The notes beneath the pieces are model-generated. The model saw only the letters and a program-made list of their open reading frames with translations. It had not been told where the DNA came from and did no database searches. A stretch of 64,000 nt of DNA from Nocardioides sp. YR527. Its GTDB lineage: Bacteria; Actinomycetota; Actinomycetes; Propionibacteriales; Nocardioidaceae. Below, piece after piece: positions 34,497 to 42,434 of the stretch (its first letter is position 1; each line of letters begins with the position of its first letter). The position numbers were made by a program, and so were the translations under genes. The stretch spans positions 1 through 64,000 of the forward strand of contig NZ_FNFN01000003.1 of assembly GCF_900101045.1 (NCBI RefSeq), in the 5' to 3' direction.

Positions 34497-34638
34497 TGCA
34501 TTCTGACCTGCAGTTTTAAGCACTGCAAAGGTCCGTACGACGGAACACAGGTTGTTCGTGACATACCGCTGGCACCATAATTAACTTCGCAGGCCTCTCG
34601 GCGACACCCGCGGCCTCGAGACCACGAAGGGAAAATCT

Positions 34639-34794
34639 ATGAAGCACGTACGCTCTGCGGCGGCTCTTGCGCTGGCCTCTGCTGCCATGGTCGCCGTCAG
34701 CCTGTTCTCGTCGACTGCCCCCGCCCAAGCAGACACGAGTTGGATCGTCCAGGCTGACACCAGTTGGCTCACCGGGAACGACACCAGCTGGTGA
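34639..34794 (+). CDS. Small secreted peptide with three DTSW repeats
   Basis: 51 aa from ATG 34639, with AAGGGA upstream. Residues 1-31 are a classical Sec signal peptide: KHVR, a hydrophobic core (ALALASAAMVAVSLF) and an Ala-Gln-Ala cleavage site at 29-31. The predicted mature peptide is residues 32-51, an octapeptide repeat in which DTSW occurs three times (32-35, 40-43, 48-51) and ends the protein. The 24-bp repeat is also visible in the DNA. It ends in a strong terminator and faces a TrmB/LuxR-type regulator gene. A secreted signal for that regulator is an inference. Confidence 0.8.
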   Translation: MKHVRSAAALALASAAMVAVSLFSSTAPAQADTSWIVQADTSWLTGNDTSW

Positions 34795-34805
34795 TGTGCC
34801 GCAAT

Positions 34806-34845
34806 TGATGCTGGTGATCTGTGGGAGCACAGATCACCAGCATCA
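34806..34845. terminator. Shared terminator between the DTSW peptide and LuxR-type genes
   Basis: An 18-bp perfect stem (34806-34823 with 34828-34845) and a GGAG loop. It begins 12 bases after the peptide stop, and its distal strand contains the stop codon of the regulator gene on the other strand, so the two transcripts overlap or end together here. Confidence 0.85.
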
Positions 34846-35913
34846 GCTGTTCGGCAGTGGCGTTGTCCCGCCAAGCCCGTCGTTCTCGGCATCGCTGCGG
34901 CCGATCTCGTAGCCCAGTTGGAACCGAGTGTCCGCTCCGAACTCATCCTTGAGATCGGAGACATAGCCCGCGTACGTCCGTGGGCTCACGCCGAGTCGTT
35001 TCGAGGCTGCAGGGTCGGAGTGGCCCTCGATCAGCATCCGCAGCGTCATGGACCGCTGTTCGCCGGCTACTTCCTTCATCGTCGATGTGTCTCCCGCGGA
35101 GAACGGACGTGCTCGTTCCCATGACCGCTCGTAGACATCGACCAGATAAGCCACGACGGCAGGCTCTCGCACCGCTATGGCGGTATCGATCCCATCGGGT
35201 CCCGGGATGATCGCAATCCGCCGATCGAAGATGAGGATCTTGTTGAAGAACTCGTCAAGCGTTCGGACTTCGCCTCCCGCTTGGGAGACTGCGGCGACGT
35301 AGTCCCGAGTCGCAGCGTTGCGGCGGGCTGCGTGCTGGTAGAGCGTTCGCATCGTCACGCCACGTCTGAGGAGCGCGGCGTCCTTGCGGGCGGTTTCCGC
35401 GAGCACGCTGGGATCACGGGTGGCCTGCGGCTGCGCGGTGAGTGCCTCGAACTCGCATTCCGCGACCAAGGAGTCGATGAACGGCTGGATCTGTGGTCGA
35501 TGGATGTTGGTGACGGCACCACGTTGATCGTCCGGCGCTGAGCGGCGCCAAGCCCCATGCAGGGCGGTGAAGTCGTTGGCCCACTCCGCCGATTCCTGGA
35601 GGAGCCTGATCCCCTCTTGGGTCATGGGCGTGACGACCTGCGCCTGAACGGTTGTCGGGTTGACGGTCACCCAGGTGTCAGGAGCCTCGTCAGGCTTGCG
35701 GACGAGCCCCAGTTGCTCGAGCGCTGCCAACGCGTCCGCGTACTCCCCATCGATGGCGACCCGTGGGTCGGATACAGGGATCCGGCCCCTGCTTGAGATG
35801 AGCTCGAACAGCTCGATGCCCTTGGCCTCGAGCAGTGCACGCGTCTTGGGCGTGCGTCCTTCGTCGATCACGTTCCTCTCCTCGCCGGACGGCGTGGGTT
35901 GACGCTTGCTCAC
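34843..35913 (-). CDS. TrmB/LuxR-type transcriptional regulator
   Basis: 356 aa. An N-terminal winged-helix-like region (about 25-80: TRALLEAKGIELFELISSRGRIPVSDPRVAIDGEYADALAALEQLGLVRK) resembles TrmB-type domains of actinobacterial regulators. A central region of about 200 residues includes FFNKILIFDRRIAIIPGPDGIDTAIAVREPAVVAYLVDVYERSWERA. The C-terminal HTH (about 290-345: RSMTLRMLIEGHSDPAASKRLGVSPRTYAGYVSDLKDEFGADTRFQLG) is LuxR-type. It converges on the DTSW peptide gene. Nothing shows directly that it senses the peptide. Confidence 0.82.
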   Translation of the reverse strand: MSKRQPTPSGEERNVIDEGRTPKTRALLEAKGIELFELISSRGRIPVSDPRVAIDGEYADALAALEQLGLVRKPDEAPDTWVTVNPTTVQAQVVTPMTQEGIRLLQESAEWANDFTALHGAWRRSAPDDQRGAVTNIHRPQIQPFIDSLVAECEFEALTAQPQATRDPSVLAETARKDAALLRRGVTMRTLYQHAARRNAATRDYVAAVSQAGGEVRTLDEFFNKILIFDRRIAIIPGPDGIDTAIAVREPAVVAYLVDVYERSWERARPFSAGDTSTMKEVAGEQRSMTLRMLIEGHSDPAASKRLGVSPRTYAGYVSDLKDEFGADTRFQLGYEIGRSDAENDGLGGTTPLPNS

Positions 35914-36021
35914 GCTCCACCTCCCCGATGCTGTGGGCTAGCGCCAGATCTTCTCACACGCCGCGATTTCTGGTCACGGACCATCTTCCGCTAATCTTCT
36001 ACACGTTGCTTCGGTAACACT

Positions 36022-36094
36022 GCGCCTGTAGCTCAACGGATAGAGCATCTGACTACGGATCAGAAGGTTTGGGGTTCGAATCCCTACAGGCGCG
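36022..36094 (+). tRNA. tRNA-Arg (anticodon ACG), intact, element insertion site
   Basis: GCGCCTG acceptor pairs with CAGGCGC; D arm GCTCAACGGATAGAGC; anticodon loop CTACGGA giving ACG (CGU/CGC, CGA by inosine); T arm GGGGTTCGAATCCC. 73 nt with no encoded CCA. Its 3' half is part of the 49-bp repeat that flanks the integrated element, so the copy here is the functional gene rebuilt on integration. Confidence 0.93.
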
Positions 36095-36101
36095 CAGAAC
36101 A
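36053..36101. repeat. Attachment site, left (49-bp direct repeat)
   Basis: The 49 bases from CTACGGATCAG, through the T arm, to CGCGCAGAACA are identical to 47530-47578. The repeat covers the anticodon loop to the 3' end of tRNA-Arg plus 7 bases, the usual core of tyrosine-integrase att sites. The integrase gene begins nearby on the inner side. Confidence 0.93.
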
Positions 36102-36203
36102 TAGAAACCGCCTCTGACCAGTTGATTCGCTGGGACGGGGCGGTTCTGCTTTGCCCACCTCGGGCAACCGCTCCCCGTCGCTCTCCCCGCCACATCATCG
36201 CGA

Positions 36204-37385
36204 TCACCGAGCCGAGTAGGCGGTCAGCGCGGCAGCGGCGAGGGTCAGCGCGTCATCGTGGGGGCGGGCGTAACCGTTGGTCACCCGAAGGTCGGTGTGG
36301 CCCAAGATGTCACGGACGACATGCGGGGGCACGTTGGCACTCAGGAAGTTGGTTGCCGCAGTTGCCCGCAGGTCGTGCACGCGGAAGTCGGCGAAGCCCA
36401 GACCGGCAACGAGCTTCTTCCAGTCGGTGCGCTTCTTCAACACGTTGCCACGAATCACGTACTGGGTCCGCTCGGAGCGGAACACCTGCGCATCGCGACG
36501 CTGGTCACGGGCGAGGTCGAGGAGGGCAGCGGTCAAGTGTTGGGGGATAGGCACCAGTCGAGACCGGCCACCCTTTGGGGGACCCCACACGAGGTTTCCC
36601 TCACGTCGGTATCCCGGTGCCAGGTCCTCGCCTTCCTCCTTCTTCATCTCCGAGACGCTGCGCTGCACGACGAGCACACCGCGACCGAAGTCAAGGTCTC
36701 CCACCTGGAGGCCAGCTGCTTCCCCGTAACGGAGCCCAGCCGAGCCCATCAGGTCCACCATCGTGGCGTAGCGTCCTCCACCCTCCATAGCGCGGATGGT
36801 CTCAACGAGGAGATCGAGCTGTCTTGGAGTCAGCGTCATCCCGACCTTCCGCTCATGTCTGCGTTGCTTCTCGGCCTTCGAGGACTCAGCAGAGCGAGCG
36901 GGGTTGGACGGGAGGAGCCGATCACGGACCGCGACACGGAGAACGGCCGAGAGGGCGTAACGAGCCTGCCGCGCCGTATGGATGCTGCTCTCCCGAGTCC
37001 ACTCCGCTTGCGCCCGTTCAACATCACCAACCGAGATCGAACCCACTTTCATCTTGCCGAAGGTCGGGAGCACTCGGAGATTCCAGCCGTCCTTGTAGTA
37101 GGCGAACGTCTTCGGTGCCAGGCGCCGGCGCAGCACCGGTTCAGCTCGTTCCCACAGTCCTGAATCGGCGAGGGTTGTGCGCTCAAGGTCAAGGTTGCGG
37201 CCCCGTGAACGCTCCCGCTGTTTCCTTTCCCAAGTGTCAGCAGCAGACTTCGAATCGAACTCTTCCTCGACCTCGCGCCGAGGGCCATGCGGCGGGTAGG
37301 TCCACACCCGAGCCCGCCAGACAGTCCGGGTCTTCGTCCTGCCGTCAGGTCCCGTCTCGGAGTAGACGCGCTTCTTGACGCTCAT
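36204..37385 (-). CDS. int: Tyrosine recombinase/integrase of the AICE
   Basis: 393 aa. SAM-like N-terminal arm (about 75-150). The catalytic domain shows Arg in MGSAGLRYGEAAGLQVGDLD (about 223), His-x-x-Arg in FRVHDLRATAATNFL (about 337-340), GHTDLRVTNGYARP with the second His and the Tyr nucleophile (about 365-378). It recombines attP with the tRNA-Arg 3' end. It overlaps the excisionase gene by 4 bases (ATGA) and lies 110 bases inside the left repeat. Length is typical of pSAM2-like integrases. Confidence 0.93.
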   Translation of the reverse strand: MSVKKRVYSETGPDGRTKTRTVWRARVWTYPPHGPRREVEEEFDSKSAADTWERKQRERSRGRNLDLERTTLADSGLWERAEPVLRRRLAPKTFAYYKDGWNLRVLPTFGKMKVGSISVGDVERAQAEWTRESSIHTARQARYALSAVLRVAVRDRLLPSNPARSAESSKAEKQRRHERKVGMTLTPRQLDLLVETIRAMEGGGRYATMVDLMGSAGLRYGEAAGLQVGDLDFGRGVLVVQRSVSEMKKEEGEDLAPGYRREGNLVWGPPKGGRSRLVPIPQHLTAALLDLARDQRRDAQVFRSERTQYVIRGNVLKKRTDWKKLVAGLGFADFRVHDLRATAATNFLSANVPPHVVRDILGHTDLRVTNGYARPHDDALTLAAAALTAYSAR

Positions 37386-37588
37386 GCGGCACTCTTCTGC
37401 CCACGCGACTGCACGAAGGCGTCAACATCCTCAGCGAGCCAGCGCCAGGCGCGGCCGACCTTCCAAGCCGTCGGGATCGACTTGTGCCCACGGCGAGCCA
37501 GGTCCTGAAGGGTGCTCTCTGGAATGCGGAGAACGGCAGCGACTTCGGCCTGAGTCATGATCCGCGCGCTCTCAACTTGGGTTGTCAT
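37382..37588 (-). CDS. xis: Excisionase, helix-turn-helix
   Basis: 68 aa from ATG 37588 (GAGAGG upstream; a GTG one codon earlier is possible). ARIMTQAEVAAVLRIPESTLQDLARRGHKSIPTAWKVGRAWRWLAEDVDAFVQSR is an HTH_17/MerR-like fold with a helix-turn-helix and a wing ending in Trp-Arg-Trp, as in AICE excisionases. It is needed with integrase to excise the element. Encoded immediately upstream of int with overlapping stop and start. Confidence 0.9.
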   Translation of the reverse strand: MTTQVESARIMTQAEVAAVLRIPESTLQDLARRGHKSIPTAWKVGRAWRWLAEDVDAFVQSRGQKSAA

Positions 37589-37600
37589 CACGTGTTCCTC

Positions 37601-39214
37601 TCACCGGTTGTTGTGGTTCTTGGTTTGGGCTTTCCACTGGTCGTACTCGCGGGCGCGTGCAGCAGCTGCGAGGGCGAGCGCTTCGTCGCCGGCGTTGGTC
37701 CATCCGGTGCCTTGGTAGGCCCACTCACCGATGACGAGGGTTGTTTCCTCCTCGTCGCCCAGGAGGCGGGCTTCCAGGTCGGCGGTGGAGATCTGCTCCA
37801 GCGATTCGCCGTTACGGCGGGCGTCGGTGACGAGCTGCTGATAGCGGACACGAGCCCGACGCAGCTGGCCGAGGGTGATCGAGTAGTGCCGTGACTTCGT
37901 GGAGAAGTGGCCGCGGAACCCGAGCATGTGAGCCCACTTCTTGACCAGCTCGTAGGGGTTGTCTTGCCCGCCGTAGAGCGCGTCAGAGGTTTCGAAGATG
38001 TCGTGACAGGTCGAGGTCAGCCGCGCCAGGTGGGGGCGGGTGGTGTCCTCGAGGCGGATGCTGGCCACGTCCTTGCTGGCGTACTTGGCCAGATAGCCGG
38101 CGACCTGTCCTGGTGTCAGAGCAGCCTCAGGGTCGTCGGTGCGGTCACTGTCCCGGACGACACGGATGTCGACTTGCTTGCCCCAGGAGAGCAGCCGGGT
38201 GACGCCGGTGTGGTCGACCGGAGGAGCCTCGAAGGTGACTTTGGCGATGGTGTCGGCCAGGAGTTGGGCGAGGTCGATGCCGTCCAGGGGCGCTGGTGAG
38301 CCGGGACCGTCGTCGCCGTCGAGGCGGAGCAGGGCATGGAAGTGCACCAGGCCCCGGGTCTGGTATTCGGCGACCTTGACGAACTGCACCGAGGCGACGT
38401 TCTTGAGCCGCGATTCGGGGACGTCGAGGCGCTTGGCCAGGGCTCGTTTCAGCTCGATGGTCGTACGTCGCCACAGCTCGGGTGCCCACCATTGCCACAC
38501 GATGGCGGTGGTCCAGTCATGACAGTCGGGACAGAATGGCGCGCCAACCAAGGCATCGGTGTCATCGTGGCGCGCCATGCATGACAGCGGCCGACCGTGG
38601 GGGCAGCGAGCACCCTTGTCACGACTCCGGGGACGACACCGGCCACCGTCCTTGTCGTGTCGGTGGACGTGGGTCCCGAACGATGGCGCTGTCAGGGTGG
38701 CGAATAGCAACGGGTTGTTGGCCACCGTGGCGGAGACTGTCTTGCCACCGGAGAGGCCGGCATCGATCATCGCGAAGGTGTCGCGGGCGTAGGTGCGGGA
38801 GCAGGAGGGGCAGATGTCGGCGCGTCGGTTGCCGCAGGGTCGGTAGAGCACGCCCAGGGGTGCCTCATCGGAAGAGAACGTCCCGACCGGTTCCGCCAGG
38901 GCGACCTCGCCGGGTCCGTAGGTCTTGTAGAGCGCTGCACGTAGCTCGGAGACCTCGGAGCGGTCGAAGGTCCGAGATCGACCGGTGAGCCGGATGGGAC
39001 GGGCACAGTTCTTCACCGCAGCCGCGGTCTCGGCGAAGGCGTCGAAGGTCTTGTCGAGGAGTCGCGTGGTCACGGCCTGGAGGCCGGCGGGGGTGAGGCC
39101 GGACAGATTCAGCGGCGCATCCTCCCCGTACCCAGGAAACGACGCGGTGTCGCTGTCCCAGGTCGAGGAGGATGCGTCACTGTGGATGCCCGGAGCATCA
39201 GCCATCAGGGTCAC
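37601..39214 (-). CDS. repSA: RepSA-type replication initiator (rolling circle, HUH)
   Basis: 537 aa if it starts at GTG 39214, which overlaps the upstream stop (GTGA); ATG 39205 is an alternative. Longer upstream starts lie in the next gene. Cysteine motifs bind zinc (CPSCSRTYARD; CPHGRPLSC; PFCPDCHDW). The HUH motif is VHFHALLR, and YLAKYASKD is the Tyr motif of the catalytic domain. It replicates the excised circle. Similar to RepSA of pSAM2 in order and neighbours. Confidence 0.9.
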   Translation of the reverse strand: MTLMADAPGIHSDASSSTWDSDTASFPGYGEDAPLNLSGLTPAGLQAVTTRLLDKTFDAFAETAAAVKNCARPIRLTGRSRTFDRSEVSELRAALYKTYGPGEVALAEPVGTFSSDEAPLGVLYRPCGNRRADICPSCSRTYARDTFAMIDAGLSGGKTVSATVANNPLLFATLTAPSFGTHVHRHDKDGGRCRPRSRDKGARCPHGRPLSCMARHDDTDALVGAPFCPDCHDWTTAIVWQWWAPELWRRTTIELKRALAKRLDVPESRLKNVASVQFVKVAEYQTRGLVHFHALLRLDGDDGPGSPAPLDGIDLAQLLADTIAKVTFEAPPVDHTGVTRLLSWGKQVDIRVVRDSDRTDDPEAALTPGQVAGYLAKYASKDVASIRLEDTTRPHLARLTSTCHDIFETSDALYGGQDNPYELVKKWAHMLGFRGHFSTKSRHYSITLGQLRRARVRYQQLVTDARRNGESLEQISTADLEARLLGDEEETTLVIGEWAYQGTGWTNAGDEALALAAAARAREYDQWKAQTKNHNNR

Positions 39215-39453
39215 GCCGAGACCTCCCGCAGCCCAGCGCAGAGAGCGTCTTGGGTCCACCACTCGACCGGGTCGTGATCGCACGAGGGGCAGGCACCGAG
39301 ACGGCGGGTGATCGGGCGGGGCTGCACGACGACGCAGCCGCACCACGAGCACTGGAACAGGGACTGCTCACCACGACGCATCGCTGGGGTCGGCACTACC
39401 TCGAGGGGCTCCCAGCCCGGGATGTCGAGGACGAGCTGCTCCCACATCGTCAT
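39211..39453 (-). CDS. Small zinc-ribbon protein of the AICE
   Basis: 80 aa. Two CxxC pairs (Cys35/Cys38 in FQCSWCG and Cys55/Cys58 in ACPSCDH) are set 17 residues apart around VVVQPRPITRR, a zinc ribbon; a further Cys40 is present. N-terminal MTMWEQLVLDIPGWEPLEV. No known function; AICE operons commonly carry such a gene between rep and tra. It overlaps both the WhiB-like gene upstream (ATGA) and rep downstream (GTGA). Confidence 0.8.
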   Translation of the reverse strand: MTMWEQLVLDIPGWEPLEVVPTPAMRRGEQSLFQCSWCGCVVVQPRPITRRLGACPSCDHDPVEWWTQDALCAGLREVSA

Positions 39454-39719
39454 GCCGCCACCGTCCTCGGCAGGCTGTCAATCAGCTCGAGCAGGTCGAC
39501 GGGCTGCGCGGCACAATCGGTTCCGGCCCACATGCCTCCAGAAACCCGCTCGTTGAGGGCGTACGAGTTACAGGTGGAACGGACGGCACAGCCGTCGCAT
39601 GTGGCCCGCATCAGGTCAACGATGACCTCAGGCAGCTCGATGGTGTCGGTCGTCCAGGGCAGAGCCTGAGCCTCGCGAGTGGTGCAGGCACCGTCTGTCA
39701 TCCAGTCGGTGGAGGTCAT
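39450..39719 (-). CDS. WhiB-like iron-sulfur regulator of the AICE
   Basis: 89 aa. Four cysteines in WhiB order: Cys12 (GACTTRE), Cys41 and Cys44 (ATCDGCAVR), Cys50 (STCNSYAL), followed by VSGGMWAGTD in the place of the WhiB G[VI]WGG turn. WhiB proteins hold a 4Fe-4S cluster and bind the sigma-70 factor to regulate transcription. The basic C-terminal tail common to DNA-binding WhiB proteins is missing (the end is DLLELIDSLPRTVAA), so this may act mainly through sigma factor contact. ATGA overlap with the TraB gene and with the zinc-ribbon gene. Confidence 0.85.
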   Translation of the reverse strand: MTSTDWMTDGACTTREAQALPWTTDTIELPEVIVDLMRATCDGCAVRSTCNSYALNERVSGGMWAGTDCAAQPVDLLELIDSLPRTVAA

Positions 39720-41458
39720 GACCGCACCTCCGCATCGGTCGAGTCGATCGAGCTGACCACCTGGCCGGCGACGACGTCGGAGGAGGTCTCAGCGTGGCGG
39801 GTGCGGGGCCGGCGAGGCTTCCGCGTACGAGGAGCGCCGCCAGGAGCAGCCGGACCGCGAGGGGGCCGGTTGTCGCCGGGACGCGTGTTCTTGGTCGACG
39901 CAACCGCGGGGGTCAGGTCGGACTCGGCCAGGCCGATACGGTTACCGACCTCAACCAGCTCGGACGTGCGGGGATCGAGCGTCGTGGTGTCGGTGGTGTC
40001 GGGGGTGTGCTGGTCGCGTCGACCGGTGGGGACCAGCTCGATCCCGCCGGCGCGGTAGTGCTTGTTCATGTCTTTGATCTCCTCATCGGTGACGTAGCCG
40101 GCGCGGACCCGCACGGGCTCTTTGTGGCCTTCGAGGTGGACGTAGCCGATTCCGGGCAGGTGCTCGGGGATGGCTTCGCAGTAGGCGCCGGCGTTGTGGG
40201 CCTCTTCGCCCAGGGCCATGTCGACCTGGCCAGAGGTCTTCAGGCGCAGCGCGATCCGGGTGGTGAACTGGTCACGCCACCGCACGACGTCCTTGGTCAC
40301 GATCTGGGTGCAGGCGATGACCGAGAACCCCGGAGCGCGGCCCTTGGTCAACAGCCGACCCATCGAGGACTCGATCCGGTTCTGGATCTGTCGGTCCTCG
40401 TTGAGCTCGGTCACGTCGGCCAACTCGTCCACCAGCACGATCACCAGCGGTGTCTCACGAGTGACCGTGAACGAGCGAGCGATCCCGCGCAGGTCGATGG
40501 TTCGGTCATCCATGACCCCGACCGCGTCTTCGAAGAGCGTGGCCATGGCCTCGTAGTCGTCGCGTTCGTAGCGGGTGAACATGTCGCGGCCGAACTCGAG
40601 CTCCATCCCGCCCTTGGGGTCGATGGCCCACACCTGCACCAGGCCGGCCTTGATGAACGGAGCCAGGGAACGGACCGTCGACCAGGTCACCGACCCCTTG
40701 CCCGCACCGGACTCGCCAGCGAGCAGGATGTGAGTGCCCCGGACCTTGAGCCGCCAGGGCTCCAACAGGTCGGTGTAGCCGATGTGCAGCCCGTCCAGGC
40801 GTGCCACGTCGAGCGCGTCAGGACCGGTCGGGATCTCGATAGCGCCGATGGTCTTGGTCAGCGGGTTGCGCTTCTCCAGCTCCAGCCAGCACATCCCCGG
40901 CTTGTGGACCCGGACTCGTGCCTCAGCTGCTCGCATCGCGTTGGCGAGCTTGTCGTCGCAGCCCTCCAGTGCACCCGGAGCCATCCCCGCCGGCAGACGA
41001 ACCAGGAGCCGGTCCAGGGCCGGGGTCGAGGAGACCTTGACCAGCCGCGGGGCCAACGTTCGGCCTGAGTGACGATCCGTGGTCGTTAGCCCGCAGCGCT
41101 GCATCCAGAAGCCCCACATCAGGCCGTACCAGAACCAGCGACCGACCCAGTTACGGACGATCCGGCCAGCCGAACGACCGGCAGGACCGGCGAAGCGAGC
41201 GAACGAAGCCGGGGCGAAGCGCCACCAGGCAGCAAGCCCGCCAGCGATCAGGGCGAGGACGCCAAGGACGAGGCCGGTGACGGGAACCCAGCCGATACGT
41301 CCAGCGGTCTCGACCAGGGCGGCAATCACGCAGCCGAGGAGGGCCAGCGGGAACACGAGGCCGGGGCGACGAACCACCGACCACAGCAGCCAGAGCACGG
41401 CCAGGAGGAGCTTGAGCGTTGCGGTGCGGAGCTTGCCCGCGATCCAGTCACCCATCAC
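39716..41458 (-). CDS. traB: TraB/FtsK-type DNA translocase of the AICE
   Basis: 580 aa. Hydrophobic N-terminal segments (about 8-100) anchor it to the membrane. The motor domain has Walker A in ILLAGESGAGKGSVTWS (about 255) and Walker B in PLVIVLVDELADVT (about 356). FtsK/SpoIIIE-like TraB proteins pump double-stranded DNA between mycelial cells or cells in conjugation. The C-terminal tail (from about 480) is basic and proline-rich (PRGPAAPGGAPRTRKPRRPRTRH). It overlaps the first of three paralogous small genes. Confidence 0.92.
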   Translation of the reverse strand: MMGDWIAGKLRTATLKLLLAVLWLLWSVVRRPGLVFPLALLGCVIAALVETAGRIGWVPVTGLVLGVLALIAGGLAAWWRFAPASFARFAGPAGRSAGRIVRNWVGRWFWYGLMWGFWMQRCGLTTTDRHSGRTLAPRLVKVSSTPALDRLLVRLPAGMAPGALEGCDDKLANAMRAAEARVRVHKPGMCWLELEKRNPLTKTIGAIEIPTGPDALDVARLDGLHIGYTDLLEPWRLKVRGTHILLAGESGAGKGSVTWSTVRSLAPFIKAGLVQVWAIDPKGGMELEFGRDMFTRYERDDYEAMATLFEDAVGVMDDRTIDLRGIARSFTVTRETPLVIVLVDELADVTELNEDRQIQNRIESSMGRLLTKGRAPGFSVIACTQIVTKDVVRWRDQFTTRIALRLKTSGQVDMALGEEAHNAGAYCEAIPEHLPGIGYVHLEGHKEPVRVRAGYVTDEEIKDMNKHYRAGGIELVPTGRRDQHTPDTTDTTTLDPRTSELVEVGNRIGLAESDLTPAVASTKNTRPGDNRPPRGPAAPGGAPRTRKPRRPRTRHAETSSDVVAGQVVSSIDSTDAEVRS

Positions 41459-41751
41459 GCACCCCGCTCGTGTCTCTTGAAGGCCGCGACGACCATGCCG
41501 ACCTCGGTCAAAGCCTGTGAGGCCGACATCTTCGAGGCGCGGACGTTCTCCGCGATGACCAGGCTGTAGACCGAGGAGCCGCCGCCGATGGAGGCGTGGA
41601 CCAGGTCCAGGCGCATGGTGACCTCGTTCAGGTCGGTCGAGACCCGACGCAGAGCCGAGAGGGCAGCGTCGTCGTCGCGTACGCCGAGGGCATCGGCCCA
41701 GGCGTCCAGGTCAGAGCGGAGGCCAGTCCCGCCGCCGTAGATGCCCCACAT
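41455..41751 (-). CDS. AICE small paralogue 1 (LDAWA...RHERG family)
   Basis: 98 aa. Begins MWGIYGGGTGLRSDLDAWADALGVRDDDAAL and ends VVAAFKRHERGA. The same frame (LDAWAxxLG-x-x-[DN]-D... RHERG) is shared by the next two genes. The middle 60 residues differ. Mostly helical. Overlaps TraB by 4 bases and the next paralogue by one base. Unrecognised family; position just before TraB suggests a role in transfer or in control of the transfer operon. Confidence 0.72.
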   Translation of the reverse strand: MWGIYGGGTGLRSDLDAWADALGVRDDDAALSALRRVSTDLNEVTMRLDLVHASIGGGSSVYSLVIAENVRASKMSASQALTEVGMVVAAFKRHERGA

Positions 41752-42044
41752 CAGGACTCACCCCGCTCGTGACGCTCGAAGCCGGCCTTGAGGCGTCCCA
41801 GGAAGTGCGCGGACTCCTCCACGTTCTGCAGACCGGTGGCCAGCCAAGAGCGGACCTCGTCGGTCAGCTTCGCCCGGCGAGCACTCTCAGGCATCTGGGA
41901 CAGGCAGGCCCGCAGGTCATCGGTGGCCGAGTCCAGGCGGCTCTGCAGACGCTGAATGCCAGCAATCGCCTCGTTGTCGTTGTGGGCACCGAGGGCGGTA
42001 GCCCAGGCGTCGAGTTCGGTGCTTCCGGTCTTGGTCCTCATCAC
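41751..42044 (-). CDS. AICE small paralogue 2
   Basis: 97 aa. MMRTKTGSTELDAWATALGAHNDNEAIAGIQRLQSRLDSATDDLRACLSQ, ending LGRLKAGFERHERGES. Same N-terminal LDAWA and C-terminal RHERG as paralogues 1 and 3. Predicted helical with heptad-like spacing (possible coiled coil). Function unknown; overlaps both neighbours, so it belongs to the same operon. Confidence 0.72.
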   Translation of the reverse strand: MMRTKTGSTELDAWATALGAHNDNEAIAGIQRLQSRLDSATDDLRACLSQMPESARRAKLTDEVRSWLATGLQNVEESAHFLGRLKAGFERHERGES

Positions 42045-42322
42045 GCCACACCCCGCTCGTGACGCTCGAAGGAGCGGCGCAGAAGCCGGAGCCCGTCAGC
42101 CGCATCGAGGGTTTCGCGGGCAGCGTCGTTGAGGGCAACGAGGATGTCGTCCCCGCCCACCACACCGGACTTGGAGAACTTGTTCTGGAACGTGTTCAGC
42201 TCGCCAGCGATGACGAGGAGACGCCCGTACTGGTTGGACAGCACCGTCATCGCGTCGGCGTCGTTGTCGACCCCGAGAATGTCGGCCCAGGCGTCCAGGT
42301 CTTTACGTCGTGCGGTCACCAT
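42041..42322 (-). CDS. AICE small paralogue 3
   Basis: 93 aa from ATG 42322, with GGAAGG upstream. MVTARRKDLDAWADILGVDNDADAMTVLSNQYGRLLVIAGELNTFQ, ending RLLRRSFERHERGVA. A longer upstream frame is not supported by a ribosome binding site. Shares the conserved ends with paralogues 1 and 2. The three genes form a tandem triplication, each linked to the next by overlapping start and stop. Confidence 0.72.
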   Translation of the reverse strand: MVTARRKDLDAWADILGVDNDADAMTVLSNQYGRLLVIAGELNTFQNKFSKSGVVGGDDILVALNDAARETLDAADGLRLLRRSFERHERGVA

Positions 42323-42434
42323 CAGACTTGCCTTCCTTGCTACGAGTGCTGTTGAGAGTTGGGACCCGCCAGCCGCCACGCCTTCCCAAACGGGACGGCC
42401 AGCGGGCGAATGTTGGATGTGCTCAGGACCGTGG

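Noticed and set aside
34639..34794. Reading the DTSW peptide as a RiPP precursor
   Set aside because: It has a Sec signal peptide rather than a RiPP leader and no modifying enzymes or transporter are adjacent; a simple secreted peptide is more likely.
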